Shown here: positions 32,404-43,046 of the stretch, piece after piece
Layout: each line of letters begins with the position of its first letter
Position numbering within the stretch: position 1 is the stretch's first letter
Source: Diatrype stigma
Taxonomy: Eukaryota > Ascomycota > Sordariomycetes > Xylariales > Diatrypaceae
Length of the DNA: 64,000 nucleotides
Assembly: GCA_022225965.2 (NCBI GenBank)
Contig: JAKJXP020000093.1
Location: 124,001-188,000, forward strand
Direction of reading: 5' to 3'
The notes under the pieces: model-generated
Seen by the model: only the letters and a program-made list of their open reading frames with translations
The model's database searches: none
What the model was told of the DNA's origin: nothing
Position numbers and translations under genes: made by a program

Positions 32404-33134
32404 TGCGCTGGCTTCAACGGCGCAATTGTCAGTTCAATGGTTCAATGGGCGAGGGAAAAGAAAAGGGTTTGTGAGGAACTAAAAATTGGGTCAGCCCGAG
32501 CAAAAATAAATATGGGCGTCAGCACCTGGGCACGCCGCACAGGATAGTTACATCCAATGATACATCGATACATTCCTACCAGTGCTACCGCTCACATGCA
32601 TGAGTCTAGCAGTCTGAGTCTAGCAGCTTGCGTCTAGCAGTCTGAGTCTAGCCGTCTAACTCTAGCAGTCTCTCACTTAGATACACGAGTCTAGATACGT
32701 GATAGGGGATTTAGCTCGGGTGAGACACCCATGCATCCTCTCTGCTCTCGAAGTACAGCTACCCCGCCTGCCTGCTGTGTACATACTTGCCCGCCCGCCT
32801 GCCCGCCCGCCCTGATATCCTGGCAGCTTGGGTCCCTTTGTGCTTGTGTTCCTTCGGGCTCTTGCCGCAGTCGGGGGGGATCTCGAGACAGGACGGGAAG
32901 TAATTCTCATTACCAATCATCATGTCTGCGTATCTGGTTTATTAGTTTATTCGCTACTTACATAGTACCTACCTAGTGAATTGCACCCACACTCCGGTCC
33001 ACGGGTATTTGATAGATCAGAACACAAATCGACGGCCTTGCAATATAATCATCCGTGGCCCGTGGGTGCCCCGCAATCACCAACCTTGGAATTTTGAGGA
33101 TTAAGAAGCACCGCCAGAAGCTATCGTACTTGCC
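32404..33134. other. intergenic region with GTCTAGCAG repeats
   Basis: Upstream region of the leftward NADH dehydrogenase gene. It holds an imperfect tandem repeat of GAGTCTAGCAGTCT at about 32604-32672 and a CCCGCCCGCCTG-rich stretch near 32790-32812. No gene. Confidence 0.5.
32604..32672 (+). repeat. GAGTCTAGCAGTCT imperfect tandem repeat
   Basis: About five diverged copies of a 14-base unit, with single-base differences between copies. Confidence 0.75.
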
Positions 33135-33136
33135 TA

Positions 33137-33493
33137 CAGTAAAGTCTGGCTATAACGAACGGGTCGGTTACCCCCTTCCTGTTCGTTATAGCCAGGTTTC
33201 GCTTTATAAAGGGGTTGCATATCTGGGTATATGTACATATATTGCACATATCCCGGAAGTTTTATGCACCAAGGGGACAAAAGTGGTCCGTACTTATAAA
33301 ATTATCCCGACATATACGCTATTTATGCCCCTCGATACAACGAATTGTATGGGTTACTAAGCGACACGATATTCGTTGTTCGCAATATAGAGAGAATTCG
33401 TTAAATGTATGAGAAAATCAGTGTGTTCCCGAAAATAATTCGTTGTATAAAGAATTCGCTTTCTAGCGTATTCGTTATATCCAGACTTTACTG
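33137..33493. mobile_element. pogo-type (Tc1/mariner superfamily) MITE with TA duplication
   Basis: A 357-bp element with terminal inverted repeats. The left end begins CAGTAAAGTCTGGCTATAAC and the right end, read on the other strand, begins CAGTAAAGTCTGGATATAAC. TA flanks both ends (33135-33136, 33494-33495), the target duplication of Tc1/mariner elements. Termini starting CAGT, with an internal GTTCGTTATAGCCAGGTTTCG segment near the left end, resemble pogo/Tigger elements. The interior is AT-rich and has no transposase frame, so it is a non-autonomous deletion derivative that would depend on a transposase encoded elsewhere. The ends are almost identical, suggesting a fairly young insertion. 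Confidence 0.85.
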
Positions 33494-33495
33494 TA

Positions 33496-34267
33496 CTTAC
33501 CTACCTATCATTGTTAGCCTATCAGTGGTCACCGTTTTTAGGTGCCTAACCAGGGACTTGGGTACCCACCTGGGCACCCAGCTATCTGTGGGATTACCTA
33601 ACCTACATGTAACCTTAATACTAGGTAGCGCACGAGCCTCGGAGGAGCGGGAATCTACTTAGGTCTAAGTGCCTAGGTAGGTACCTAGGTACCTAGTTAT
33701 CTGATCGGGAACTCGGATATTCCTCGCTTTTGTCCCTGCTCCTACTTCGTACATACAGTAGCAAGAGCCAGTAGCAACGCTTAACAGGACTTTGCTTATA
33801 GGATAATAACTGGAACTTATCGTCTCGAAGTCTAGTAGACACGATGGTATATAGTACCTACCTTTAGTCACCACCTCAACATCCAATCTCAAGCTTCGCC
33901 TTTTTTGTAAAACGTTTGGTGATACATAAAATAGAATATTGAGATCTCTCTATGTAGTAGGTAAGTATACCGGGTATTAAGTAGGTCGGTGTTGTTCTTC
34001 CCCTCCCAACGACTGGGTGCCTACTGCATGTGAAGTTGTGAACCCGGACTTGTGAATCCACATGCCAACCTAGGCTGCTAAGTAAGTAATAACCTTGGAA
34101 CCCAACGGCATCCTCAGAGTACACATAATAATACAGGAGATAAGAGACCGTCAAAGCTCAGGGCAGTCCAGGAGGCCCTGAGGGGAGGGGGGTACGGGGC
34201 CTGGAAGAAAAGAACACCCCCATATCCAACACCCACTACAGCATCGATGCCAACATCGAAGCTGATT
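33496..34267. other. intergenic region
   Basis: No supported gene. Near 33672-33697 is a dense, partly palindromic cluster of CCTAGGTAGGTACC motifs. The right part is likely the 3' untranslated region of the leftward small secreted protein gene. Confidence 0.5.
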
Positions 34268-34723
34268 TCAGTACCATGGGTGGAACCTGATACATCCAGT
34301 TGGACAGTTCTGGTGGGTTTGCCAGTCGAGTGCGGTATCAAGATTGAACCCTTTCTGCCAAACTTCAGACCAAAGCCATCCGCTTTGGTTTGGGCCACAT
34401 TCTGCTTCTATGATCTGTTGAAATTCATTGAGTTCATCCTCCCTGACAGGGCCCCGCCAATGTCCGCAATTGCAAACCCACCAGACTGAATTGCCGTAAT
34501 ACCATGCTTCCACACTCCTCCATCCAATCGTATGTCCCGTTCCCCAGAGGATAGCCCTTCGTTTAGCTATAAGCGTCTCATCTGGATCAAGCTTTCTTCC
34601 GGTGCATTGCGTTTGAGTGACTGGTATGATCTCTGGAATTGCTAGGGTCGTTGGTATAATTCTGGCCGAAAAAGTAACCGGCAGCACGGCCGCAACAGCG
34701 CCTAGGAACAAAGGGAGGCGCAT
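34268..34723 (-). CDS. small secreted six-cysteine protein, paralog 1 (effector-like)
   Basis: A single frame of 151 residues from ATG at 34723. An in-frame ATG at 34837 is less likely because starting at 34723 puts a clean signal peptide (MRLPLFLGAVAAVLPVTFSA) at the N-terminus. The mature protein has six cysteines (40, 84, 86, 109, 140, 144), many tryptophans and the motifs QCTG, WVCNCG, CGPNQSGWLW and NCPTGC. I know no domain with this pattern. The gene at 41612-42112 encodes a clear paralog: C1-C2 (44 residues), C2-C3 (2) and C5-C6 (4) spacings are identical, and C3-C4 and C4-C5 differ by two. The size, secretion signal, paired cysteines and gene-poor surroundings fit an effector-like or antimicrobial role, but that is inference; no function is shown by sequence. 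Confidence 0.8.
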   Translation of the reverse strand: MRLPLFLGAVAAVLPVTFSARIIPTTLAIPEIIPVTQTQCTGRKLDPDETLIAKRRAILWGTGHTIGWRSVEAWYYGNSVWWVCNCGHWRGPVREDELNEFQQIIEAECGPNQSGWLWSEVWQKGFNLDTALDWQTHQNCPTGCIRFHPWY

Positions 34724-36875
34724 AGTAATGTAGGCCAGCCCAGTGACCGGTGGCAAGCAAGATATAACAGAATTTGCGTAGCCGATGTGGGTATGTGTTG
34801 TAAGAGGTTGTAAGGAATAACTTGCTCTCGAAAGCACAGAGTAGAAATAGTATTTGGGGATAGATTATATGGTGCGGATGATCATTATATGCAGTTAGCA
34901 GCCGTGCTGCGGTAGCTGTGTGTGTATGGCAGGAAAACCCCGAAGGCATCAAACCCGTCAACTTCGGGAATATTGTTATGGTTTATATGCAAAGTGGGAT
35001 TCGGTTGGGTCCGTGATTCTTAATATGACTTGACTCTTAGGTCAAGCCAAACACGGTGGCTCGAGTATTCTTCAAGTGTAGGTTTTATCCACCCGTTGCT
35101 GATATGCACTAGACCAAATCTAAAGCCTGCAATGTATAAATTATAAATCAATACTCCATATGGAGAGCAGAGTCTTGATTTTAGTGTTTGGGAGAGGTCG
35201 ATAGTATACGAAGCTACTAGGAGCGTAGTGATGACTGGCCTTCCTTTCGTGATATGCTTGAAACAATAGGGTGAGTTAGAGCTTGTTCCCATTACTTAGG
35301 TTGTCATCATACACTTTCTACTAACACATTATATTAGGAATTGTCTTTCTTCTGGCATCATACTTTGGCATAAGCACCTGCCTTATACTATAAAGAGCAA
35401 AAAGAAAGTTCCCACTTGTTATAACAACGTAGGTACGAAGGGCTGAGTCTCGGCTTCAAATACCCCTTATGCAAGCGTTTACCCGTGGATTAAAAGAAAG
35501 TGAGCTAGATATAGGTATCTGGCTAGGTACGATGAGCGTTTCGGATTTTGAGGTAGAGGCATGGAAGGAAATACAAATAGGTTTGCTAATAAACCTTCAT
35601 TCAAGTCAAGCATACTAGAGGATCATAGTTGTAAGCGTATCGTTGAGATGCTTCCGTACCAACTCCACGCCCCGTGGTTTCTAGACACATTTACGTCAGG
35701 GTCTTCGCAACGCCCTGCGATGAAACGACGAGCCACACGAAAGGCCAGAATCCTTGTTTCATTTCTTTTCTCCTCTCATCTCTCCTCCGCTCTCCTCTCC
35801 TCTCCTCTCCTCCAAACCCCAATATTTACTCAGGTAAAACAATCAACTAAGAAGACGGTGAGCTGTAAGTAAGTATGTACGACAACGTTCGCACCTCTTA
35901 TCGATTACAGCTGTGGTTCGGCGAGATGCACCTACAATGCTGTGTCTCAGTGTGCCAACTCCCCTCCCGCGATACAAACTTTGTGCATAATACCTACTTA
36001 GTTTGTAGCAGTATGTCTTGTACTTTGCAAGTGGTTTTACTTACTCAGACCTTACTTAGTCGCTCAAACTCGTTGACTGGAGTGACGATGTGCTGCAGTC
36101 TTTGTAACCTTAAAATCCAACTTCTACTGCTTGCTGACTTACTCAGTCTTACTGCGGGTTGATGAACGAGGTAGACGAATATAAGATCAATAAACAGGTA
36201 TACAAAGCCACTATGTTGCCATACTGGCAAGCAACTACCTGGCAATCAACTAATATCTATCCCTTTGCTCCCGAGCCGCTAACGTGATCTCCCGTTATCC
36301 CACGCAGTGTCCCTACCGACGACCTTCCCTTCCTGGGGCAGAGGTGTAAAAAAGCTGGTCGGCACCTGCATCCTTCCCACTTCCTAAATCGGTGCTTAGG
36401 CGGGCTGTGATTGGGATTGTGCGTTCGAGAGCTGAGCTTCCTTCCCCGCCCTACCCGAAGTATAAGAGCTGCTTGGGGGAGCAGGGGAGATCAGCGATGC
36501 GCATCCCTAGCAGGGGCAGGGGCGTTGCGGCCGATGCGGAGATGACGCATCTTCCTCAATGCGCAGCCATAGCAGCAGCGGCGGCGGCAGAAAAAACAGC
36601 AGCTGCAGAAGCAGAAGCAGCGGACGAGAAGCATGGTGCTGCTGTACGTCAACACCATCACAGCCTACTATTGCTGCAGGCCCGGGTCAGGTGGTCACCT
36701 GCTGCTACTAGCAGCAGCAAGATACCGTCGGGCTCTCTATTCCTAATCCTGGTGTTCATTCTCGTCACCGCATATTTTTACCACCGTGAGTCCGTCAACC
36801 CCTAGAGTAAAGGAAGAGAGAGAGAGAGAGATAGAGAAAGTGCTTGGACAGTGATGCTGTCGTAATCCGGCAATC
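34724..36875. other. gene-poor region upstream of two divergent genes
   Basis: The left part is upstream of the leftward small secreted protein gene and the right part upstream of the rightward rhamnosidase gene. TATAAG at 36461-36466 is a possible core promoter element for the latter. A 137-residue frame at 36392-36805 is Ala-rich and more likely leader sequence. CTCTC and GAGAGA runs are present at 35790-35812 and 36814-36838. Confidence 0.5.
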
Positions 36876-39811
36876 ATGTTTACACACTCTCCCCGATCAG
36901 CTTTGCTAGCGGCAACCTACCAGCTGGGCTTCTCGCTGCTGCTGTCGCTGTTCCCATGCGCGGCGGACTCACAATACACGTCTAGCGAGGCGACCAGCTC
37001 CTGGCAGCGGTACGTCCGCGCTCCTCCGAGCCGGCTGGTCAGGCCGAAGGCCATCCTCTCGCAGTACACCCAGGGCAGCGTCGTCAACCCCGAGGGGCTG
37101 CTAACGGGGACGGGACCTCCGACGCTGCTGTTGCGGATGAGCAGCGACGGTGGCGGGAACGCCAGCTCGAGCAGCAGCAGCAGCAGCACGGCTACTATCG
37201 CGCCTACGCTGGTGATCGACTTCGGCCAGAACGTCGTGGGCCAGCCCGTGATCGAGTTTGCGGGTGCCGCGAATACCTCCTCGACGGGAGGATGGGGTGG
37301 TAGTGGTGGTGGTAGGTTTCCGGGTCTTCAACTCGCCTTCTCCGAGAGCTTGGAGTTCCTCAGCAACAGGAGCGACTTCACGCGATCTGACAACGCTGGA
37401 GGGGTGAGCAAGCAAACCCTATCTACCGAATGCAAACCTTGTATGCTGTGTTGAGGTAATACTAAGCTGAATGCCAGTATCCCCCAAAGATCGTGCCATC
37501 TGGAACGGACCAAGTAAGATCTACTGTCTGTTCTGAATACACCAGTGTATATAGAATCACTGACTCTGCATAGATCGCTGTGAAATCCCAACCGTTAGTA
37601 ACGCTTGATGCTTATTTCATAGTATCATTAGCTTGTACTCAGACTAGACCATCTGCGCTCACATTGATGCTGTTCCCTAAACATGGCCGCAACCCGACTT
37701 CGAAGCGATCTAATAGTATTGTTAGCTGACCAGGAACCCCTTAGATACACTTGGATCGACCAATGGAGTTGCGAATTTGATGACAAAGTCTGCTCCGATG
37801 GCCTGCACGGCTTTCGGTATCTGAAGATAACGCTGGACGCGCTTTCTGAAGACTCTCCATATACTTCTGCTTATGGATATGTCTCCATCAGTTCTATCCG
37901 TCTGCAGTGGTCGGGCTATCTCGGTACCCCTGAGACATATAGCGGGTGGTTCGAATGCTCAGATGAGGATCTAACCCAGTGGTGGTATGATGGTTCCTAC
38001 ACGACCGAGATGTGCACAGACGTCTTCCGAGCCAACGATACGGAGCCGCGTCAGGCATACAGCGACTCCTTAATGGACAAGGTAGTCATTCACGATGGTC
38101 CTAAGAGAGACCGAGATCCGTATATGGGCGACTTGGCCGTCTCTGCTTTGACCAGTTACTTGACCCATGATATCCATGAGGCAGCCCGAAATGTGAGCCC
38201 CTCCAGCACCTCCCTACCATTTATAGCAGTAGACATTCACTGGAGACACTGGAGAGAAAGGTGTCTCTTGTCCATCCGATAGATGCAGCATCAAGCACTC
38301 GATAATATTCGAACCAAAACATACTAAATCCAGAGGTTTGGTTCTAGGTAATGGAGGACCTCGCGCAACACCAGAGAAGGGATGGCTGGATACCGCCAGC
38401 AAGCATGTAGGCTGTCCCTTGATTAATTCCCGATACTCTTAGTATAGTGAAGTTAATGACACCCCTTAGCAATAACTATGGCCTGGGGCTCTTCGACTAC
38501 CCCCTATGGTGGGTTTCCTGCAGCTGGGATCTTGTCATGTACACGGGCAATCTGTCATACATCCAAGCCTACTACCCGACCCTTCTCTCGGTACTAGACA
38601 ACTACTACGTGCAAAACACAGACAACAGCACGTCCCTCCTCCTCCGCCCACCCGGCTACGGCGACTACGCCTTCATACCCCGGGACGGGTCCGCCGCCTA
38701 CTACAGCGCGCTGTACGTGCTGGCGCTGAAGCGCGCCGCCGACCTGGCCGACCGCCTCGGCGAGTTCCGCGACGCGGCCCGCTGGCGCGACCGCGCCTCG
38801 CGCGCCTCGCGGGCCGTCCTCGACGTGCTGTGGGACGACGGAGCCGGCGCCTTCCTCGACCGCCGCTGCGAGGGCTGCGCCGCCGCCCACGCCCAGGACG
38901 GGAACAGCCTCGCGATCCTGGCGGGGATCGCGGGCCCGGCGCGCGCCGCGTCCGCCCTGGCCTACCTGGCCAACGCCACCGCCCGCCCCTGGGGCAACGC
39001 GTTCTACGACGGCGGCGGCGAGGCGCTCGGCCCCGGGTTCTCGGACCGCGTGTACGCCTTCATCTCGTACTTCGAGACGGCGGCGCGGTTCGAGCAGGAG
39101 CAGCAGACTGCTAACGTCCCTACTACCATGGCTAACACTACTACTACTACTACCACCACTGGCTCGACGGGGACGGGGATAGGGGGAACGGCTATCGATC
39201 AGCTCCGCCGCACCTACGGCTGGATGAGCCGCCGCGACCCGGGCGCCACGTTCTGGGAGGGCGTTGGCGGGCCCGACGGCGCCAAGTACCAGGGCGCCTT
39301 CACGAGCCTGGCCCACGGCTGGTCCACCGGCGTCACGCCCCTGCTCACCACGTACGTCCTCGGCGTCAAGCCGCTCGGCCCCGGCTTCGCCGTCTGGGCC
39401 GTCAAGCCGCCTCCTCCCGGGCGCGGGCGCGGGAACGGAGAGGAAGAGCTCCGGTGGGCGCGCGGCGAGGTGCCGACGCCTCAGGGCCCGCTCCGCGTTT
39501 CCTGGGAGCGGGGGAGCGGCAGCAGCAGCGGCAACGGTGCAGGCGGGGCGGAGGCGGTCGGCATGGAAATCCGCGTCCGCGCGCCGCCGGGCACGAGCGG
39601 CACGGTCAGCGTGCCGGCTGCGCCGGGCGATGCCGAGGGCAAGGGGGCGCTGCTCAACGGGGTCGCTGGGGTGGGAGTGCTGGGCGCGGACGGGTACGTC
39701 GTGTTCGAAGTGCAGGGCGGAGGTGGTGGAGGAGGAGGAGGAGAGCAGGAGGAGCACGTGGTGGGTTATCCGCCGCGGGGAGAAAAGAGGGAGGCGGAGA
39801 GAGGGTGGTAA
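36876..39811 (+). CDS. secreted alpha-L-rhamnosidase, GH78 family
   Basis: Six exons (36876-37403, 37478-37513, 37574-37593, 37745-38192, 38348-38406, 38470-39811) give 810 residues. GH78 enzymes release terminal L-rhamnose from plant glycosides and pectic chains by inversion. The N-terminus has a signal peptide (hydrophobic residues 15-30). Recognisable family blocks are: FTRSDNAGG and PSGTDQIAVK; CSDGLHGFRYLKI; GWFECSDEDLTQWWYDG; the acidic active-site block HDGPKRDRDPYMGDL (311-325); DGWIPPASINNYGLGLFDYP; RPPGYGDYAF; and FWEG with HGWSTG near the C-terminal catalytic acid. The very short exons 2 and 3 (36 and 20 bases) are supported because they restore PSGTDQIAVKSQPYTW in phase. The acceptor for the last exon was set at CCCCTTAG because it gives PPASINNYG. 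The C-terminus is Gly/Glu-rich. The last exon is far more GC-rich than the others. Confidence 0.9.
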
Positions 39812-41611
39812 AGTGTTGTCTACTGTCAGTACTAGGCAGGTAGGGTCTTAGCTACGGCAATCACGATTTGACTATACCTATGTCTGCATGTGTAAGTGCA
39901 AAACGCCGTTGGGGAATCGACATGTTCATTCCCCTGTGGACAGACTACTTGGGTATTAGTTGGTTGACTATTAACACGTCGGATGCCAGCTACTAATTAA
40001 ACTCAGGTCTAATGGGGGGATACTTTCATGATCAGTATAACCACGTCTACACGACTTGTCATAAAATAATGTTGGTTATTACATGCCACCGCCAGCTGAT
40101 TATTCACATTTCACCATTTCACATCTTTCTTCCCTTGATGTTTTATCAGGCACTCAATGGTGATGGAAAACGAATGCCGGAAAAGGGGTTGTAGTGACGC
40201 CTGTTTTTGCTTTCTCGTGACTTTCTTGACTGGACGTTCCTCGCCTGGCGGTTCCCAGGCACTTTAAGGTTGGGGTTGAGTTGCAAGGTTAGGCTGGGGC
40301 TGTTAAGTCGGTTAAGCCGTGTTCTGAGCTTGTGGTTCCTGTGCGCCGGTTTCATCGGTATTCTTGATGGTGTTAAGTGTGCTGAGTTACGGTCGTTGAG
40401 GCCCCCTATGGTTGATAGCAGCTAACGGCATACCTTACCTTTAATTCAGGAGAATACCTACACAGTTTACATGGGAGGCAAGAATCTTCATATCTAGGTA
40501 CCTATGTACTTAGTATATATATACCACTACCGGTAGTCGCCTTGCGTCTGATGACGATCATATGTTATAACTAACAACCGGTAGGTACGAGCCATAGAGC
40601 TGGCACCCTTTCTTTGAACATGATCGAGAAGTTGCGAGACGATGCGATATCCTAGTAAGACCCTCGTGCCTTGTTATGTCTATATTAAGACTAAAATATG
40701 ATCATCAATCACATGAGGACGGGTTCTGATGTAGCTGCTTACCTTAAAACGTCAATGGCAACTCTACCTGGTTATATAGTGGCAACAGTAACCAATCATA
40801 GTAGACGTGCCTATATGGTCGACACCGATATATACTTTTCTCCAGACTAATATCAAATGTTGCTCACATTTCAGAGACAGATTACATGACCCTTCCCCGG
40901 TCACTGGAACAGCCAAAAGCTTGCTTCTCCCTCTTCGTAGTCTAGGACGGGTGCTGATACCTTAGTATGACACTATATCTTCTATAAAACGTGCTATGAT
41001 ACGAAAGGAAAGACGTTTTATGATACCGTTTCCTAGTGAAATGTATTAGACGATACTCAAAAAGGAGTCAGCAGCAAAGTATAACACCTCCATTGTCTTA
41101 AGCACAACATAGAAAGCTTGATCACCATCATGCCCACAACTACCTCGCGCACTACCAGTCTTAGCTATATCTTAAAACAGAGGCCCTGCCCGAAATACAC
41201 ACGTGCAGAATCAACTCACCCGTCTGGTACTTTGGCCTAATCCGAAGCTTATCAAATAAGCGTACTAAAACCAGGCCCAAATCGTATTCAATGCAGCCGT
41301 TTGTAGCTTAATCCAGCATTGGGTTCCAGAGCACGAATATTGGCCAGTCCTGCTTTACATATAAAATGTGAAGGGACCTCCAGACATCCCCCCGCAGATC
41401 TTTCCCTCACGCTTTCCCACCAGATACTCTATATCTCGAGAGCAAGGTCTCCTCCTTCTACAATCATCCACGCTCACGTATCACCTCTACAACACCAGCC
41501 TGTTCGTCAGAAGGCTTGATTAGCACCCTGCCCACGAAGCATACACTTTATTATCTACACACTACCTACATATATTATTTTCCCCTAGCTGAAGAGTTGA
41601 ACTGCATCATC
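39812..41611. other. gene-poor intergenic region
   Basis: No supported gene. A T/G-rich stretch at 40200-40400 contains GTTAAG/GGTTGAG near-repeats of uncertain nature. The last 250 bases include a TATAAAA box for the following gene. Confidence 0.5.
41360..41366 (+). promoter_or_regulatory. TATA box of small secreted protein paralog 2
   Basis: TATAAAA, about 245 bases before the ATG at 41612, followed by a pyrimidine/CA-rich leader. A spliced or long leader would be needed, so this is a modest call. Confidence 0.35.
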
Positions 41612-42112
41612 ATGCGCCTTTCTTTGATGATAGCCGCCGTTGCAGCCATCGTGCCGGCTGCTGTTTCGGTGAAGCAGCCACCACACCATTACAATGTACC
41701 GGACTGGGCACCGGAATGGAACATCACGAAGTATCTTATTGGCATACCAGTCGAGGAGGCCCTCGTCGACGTTCAGTGCACCGGAAGCGCTCTGAACCCC
41801 AACGATACGGCCATAGCCAAGGCACAGGCTATCGCCTGGTCGGAGCTGCACCGCATCGGATGGAAGGACATGAAATACTGGGGTTGGGGCAAATCCGTCT
41901 TGTGGGTTTGCAACTGCGGGCTGCCGGGGAATGCACCTCTCCTTTCCGAGAAGGAGTTCAACAGATTCGAGCAGGCCCTGATGCGCAAGTGTGGCCCGAA
42001 CCAGAGCGGCTGGCTCTGGTCTGCCAAGCAGAAGAGAGGCTACAACCTTGGTGTCAATTCACCAGGAAGGAAGAATTGTCCATTCATGTGTCTGTTGCCG
42101 AAGAACCAGTAA
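41612..42112 (+). CDS. small secreted six-cysteine protein, paralog 2 (effector-like)
   Basis: A single frame of 166 residues from ATG at 41612, chosen because it places a signal peptide (MRLSLMIAAVAAIVPAAVSV) at the N-terminus; the frame is open for 32 codons upstream. Six cysteines (56, 100, 102, 127, 156, 160) sit in QCTG, WVCNCG, KCGPNQSGWLW and NCPFMC. The core from QCTG to the end aligns with the protein at 34268-34723, sharing blocks such as IAK, IGW, SVxWVCNCG and CGPNQSGWLWS. The segment between signal peptide and first cysteine differs and is about 16 residues longer here. The two genes are on opposite strands with the GH78 gene between them. No known domain recognised; an effector-like role is inferred from secretion, size and cysteine pattern. 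Confidence 0.82.
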   Translation: MRLSLMIAAVAAIVPAAVSVKQPPHHYNVPDWAPEWNITKYLIGIPVEEALVDVQCTGSALNPNDTAIAKAQAIAWSELHRIGWKDMKYWGWGKSVLWVCNCGLPGNAPLLSEKEFNRFEQALMRKCGPNQSGWLWSAKQKRGYNLGVNSPGRKNCPFMCLLPKNQ

Positions 42113-43046
42113 GGACCGCTTCGCATCTTGCTGTCGACGATGTAGCCACGTGGCGGATATAAATCATGTTTCCCTGCACTCTCAGTTCTCAGTTATCACA
42201 CCTCATATATTCTAGTACGCTGCCGATTCACGAGCGGGCAAGTCAAACGAACAGTGGACACGAAATTTTGAGGTGCAGATTAATAGTTCATCTAATTTGA
42301 TTTTTACTGTCACCTTCGGTCTTCCAAACGTATATAACACGTATGGAGACAATAATCACATCTATTCAAATCCGCGCCATTCATCATAAAGACCATCTAC
42401 CCGTTGTTCAGACAAACCAATAGAACATATAACAGTTCTTAAAGAGGCAGTGGCCTGATATATATATGCTACAACTCTATAATTACGCGCAAAAACTCCC
42501 AAATCCTGCTGAATAGAGAATCATCAGTTATGACAGTATCGCGAAGAGGATCCCCCACCAAAGGAAGGGACTTCTGTTTTCTCGGTTTATCTATCCCATG
42601 GCCATGATGAAATTTAGCCAAAATTATGGCCGTCGTGATGCCTGTGACCTTCAAAGAACGCTCTGAGATGAAACGACGAACCAGACGTATTCGGGAGGGT
42701 TATTTCATAGTTAGCTCGGTACCTCAAGACATAATAGTGGTAGTCTTGCTAGGACGAACCATACGGACACAGTAGGCTGACTACTACAGAATGAGCAAAG
42801 CTCCTTTTTTATTTAACTGTATGGTTGGTACATCCCCCCTTTCTCTACGGAAGGCCACAAATCTTAGCTAGTGGAAGTGGAAATAGTAGACTGCGAGGTC
42901 CTGTGAAATTCGTTATGTTATGTCTATAGATCATTGCATGTCATGCATCTCTCATGCTCACACAGCCAGCCAGCTACTTATACAATATGGTACATCGATT
43001 TATTTTCGGATGGCCTGCTGGTTTGGAGGAGGTGGAGGCTCCTTCT
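42113..43046. other. intergenic region between convergent genes
   Basis: Contains the 3' ends of the small secreted protein gene and the leftward peptidase subunit gene. No other feature seen. Confidence 0.5.

Noticed and set aside
36392..36805. 137-residue Ala-rich frame with a C-terminal hydrophobic segment before the GH78 gene
   Set aside because: It overlaps the likely promoter and leader of the rhamnosidase, has repeat-like composition and no recognisable domain.
38594..39757. 387-residue minus-strand frame
   Set aside because: It is antisense to the GC-rich last exon of the GH78 gene; long antisense frames are expected there.
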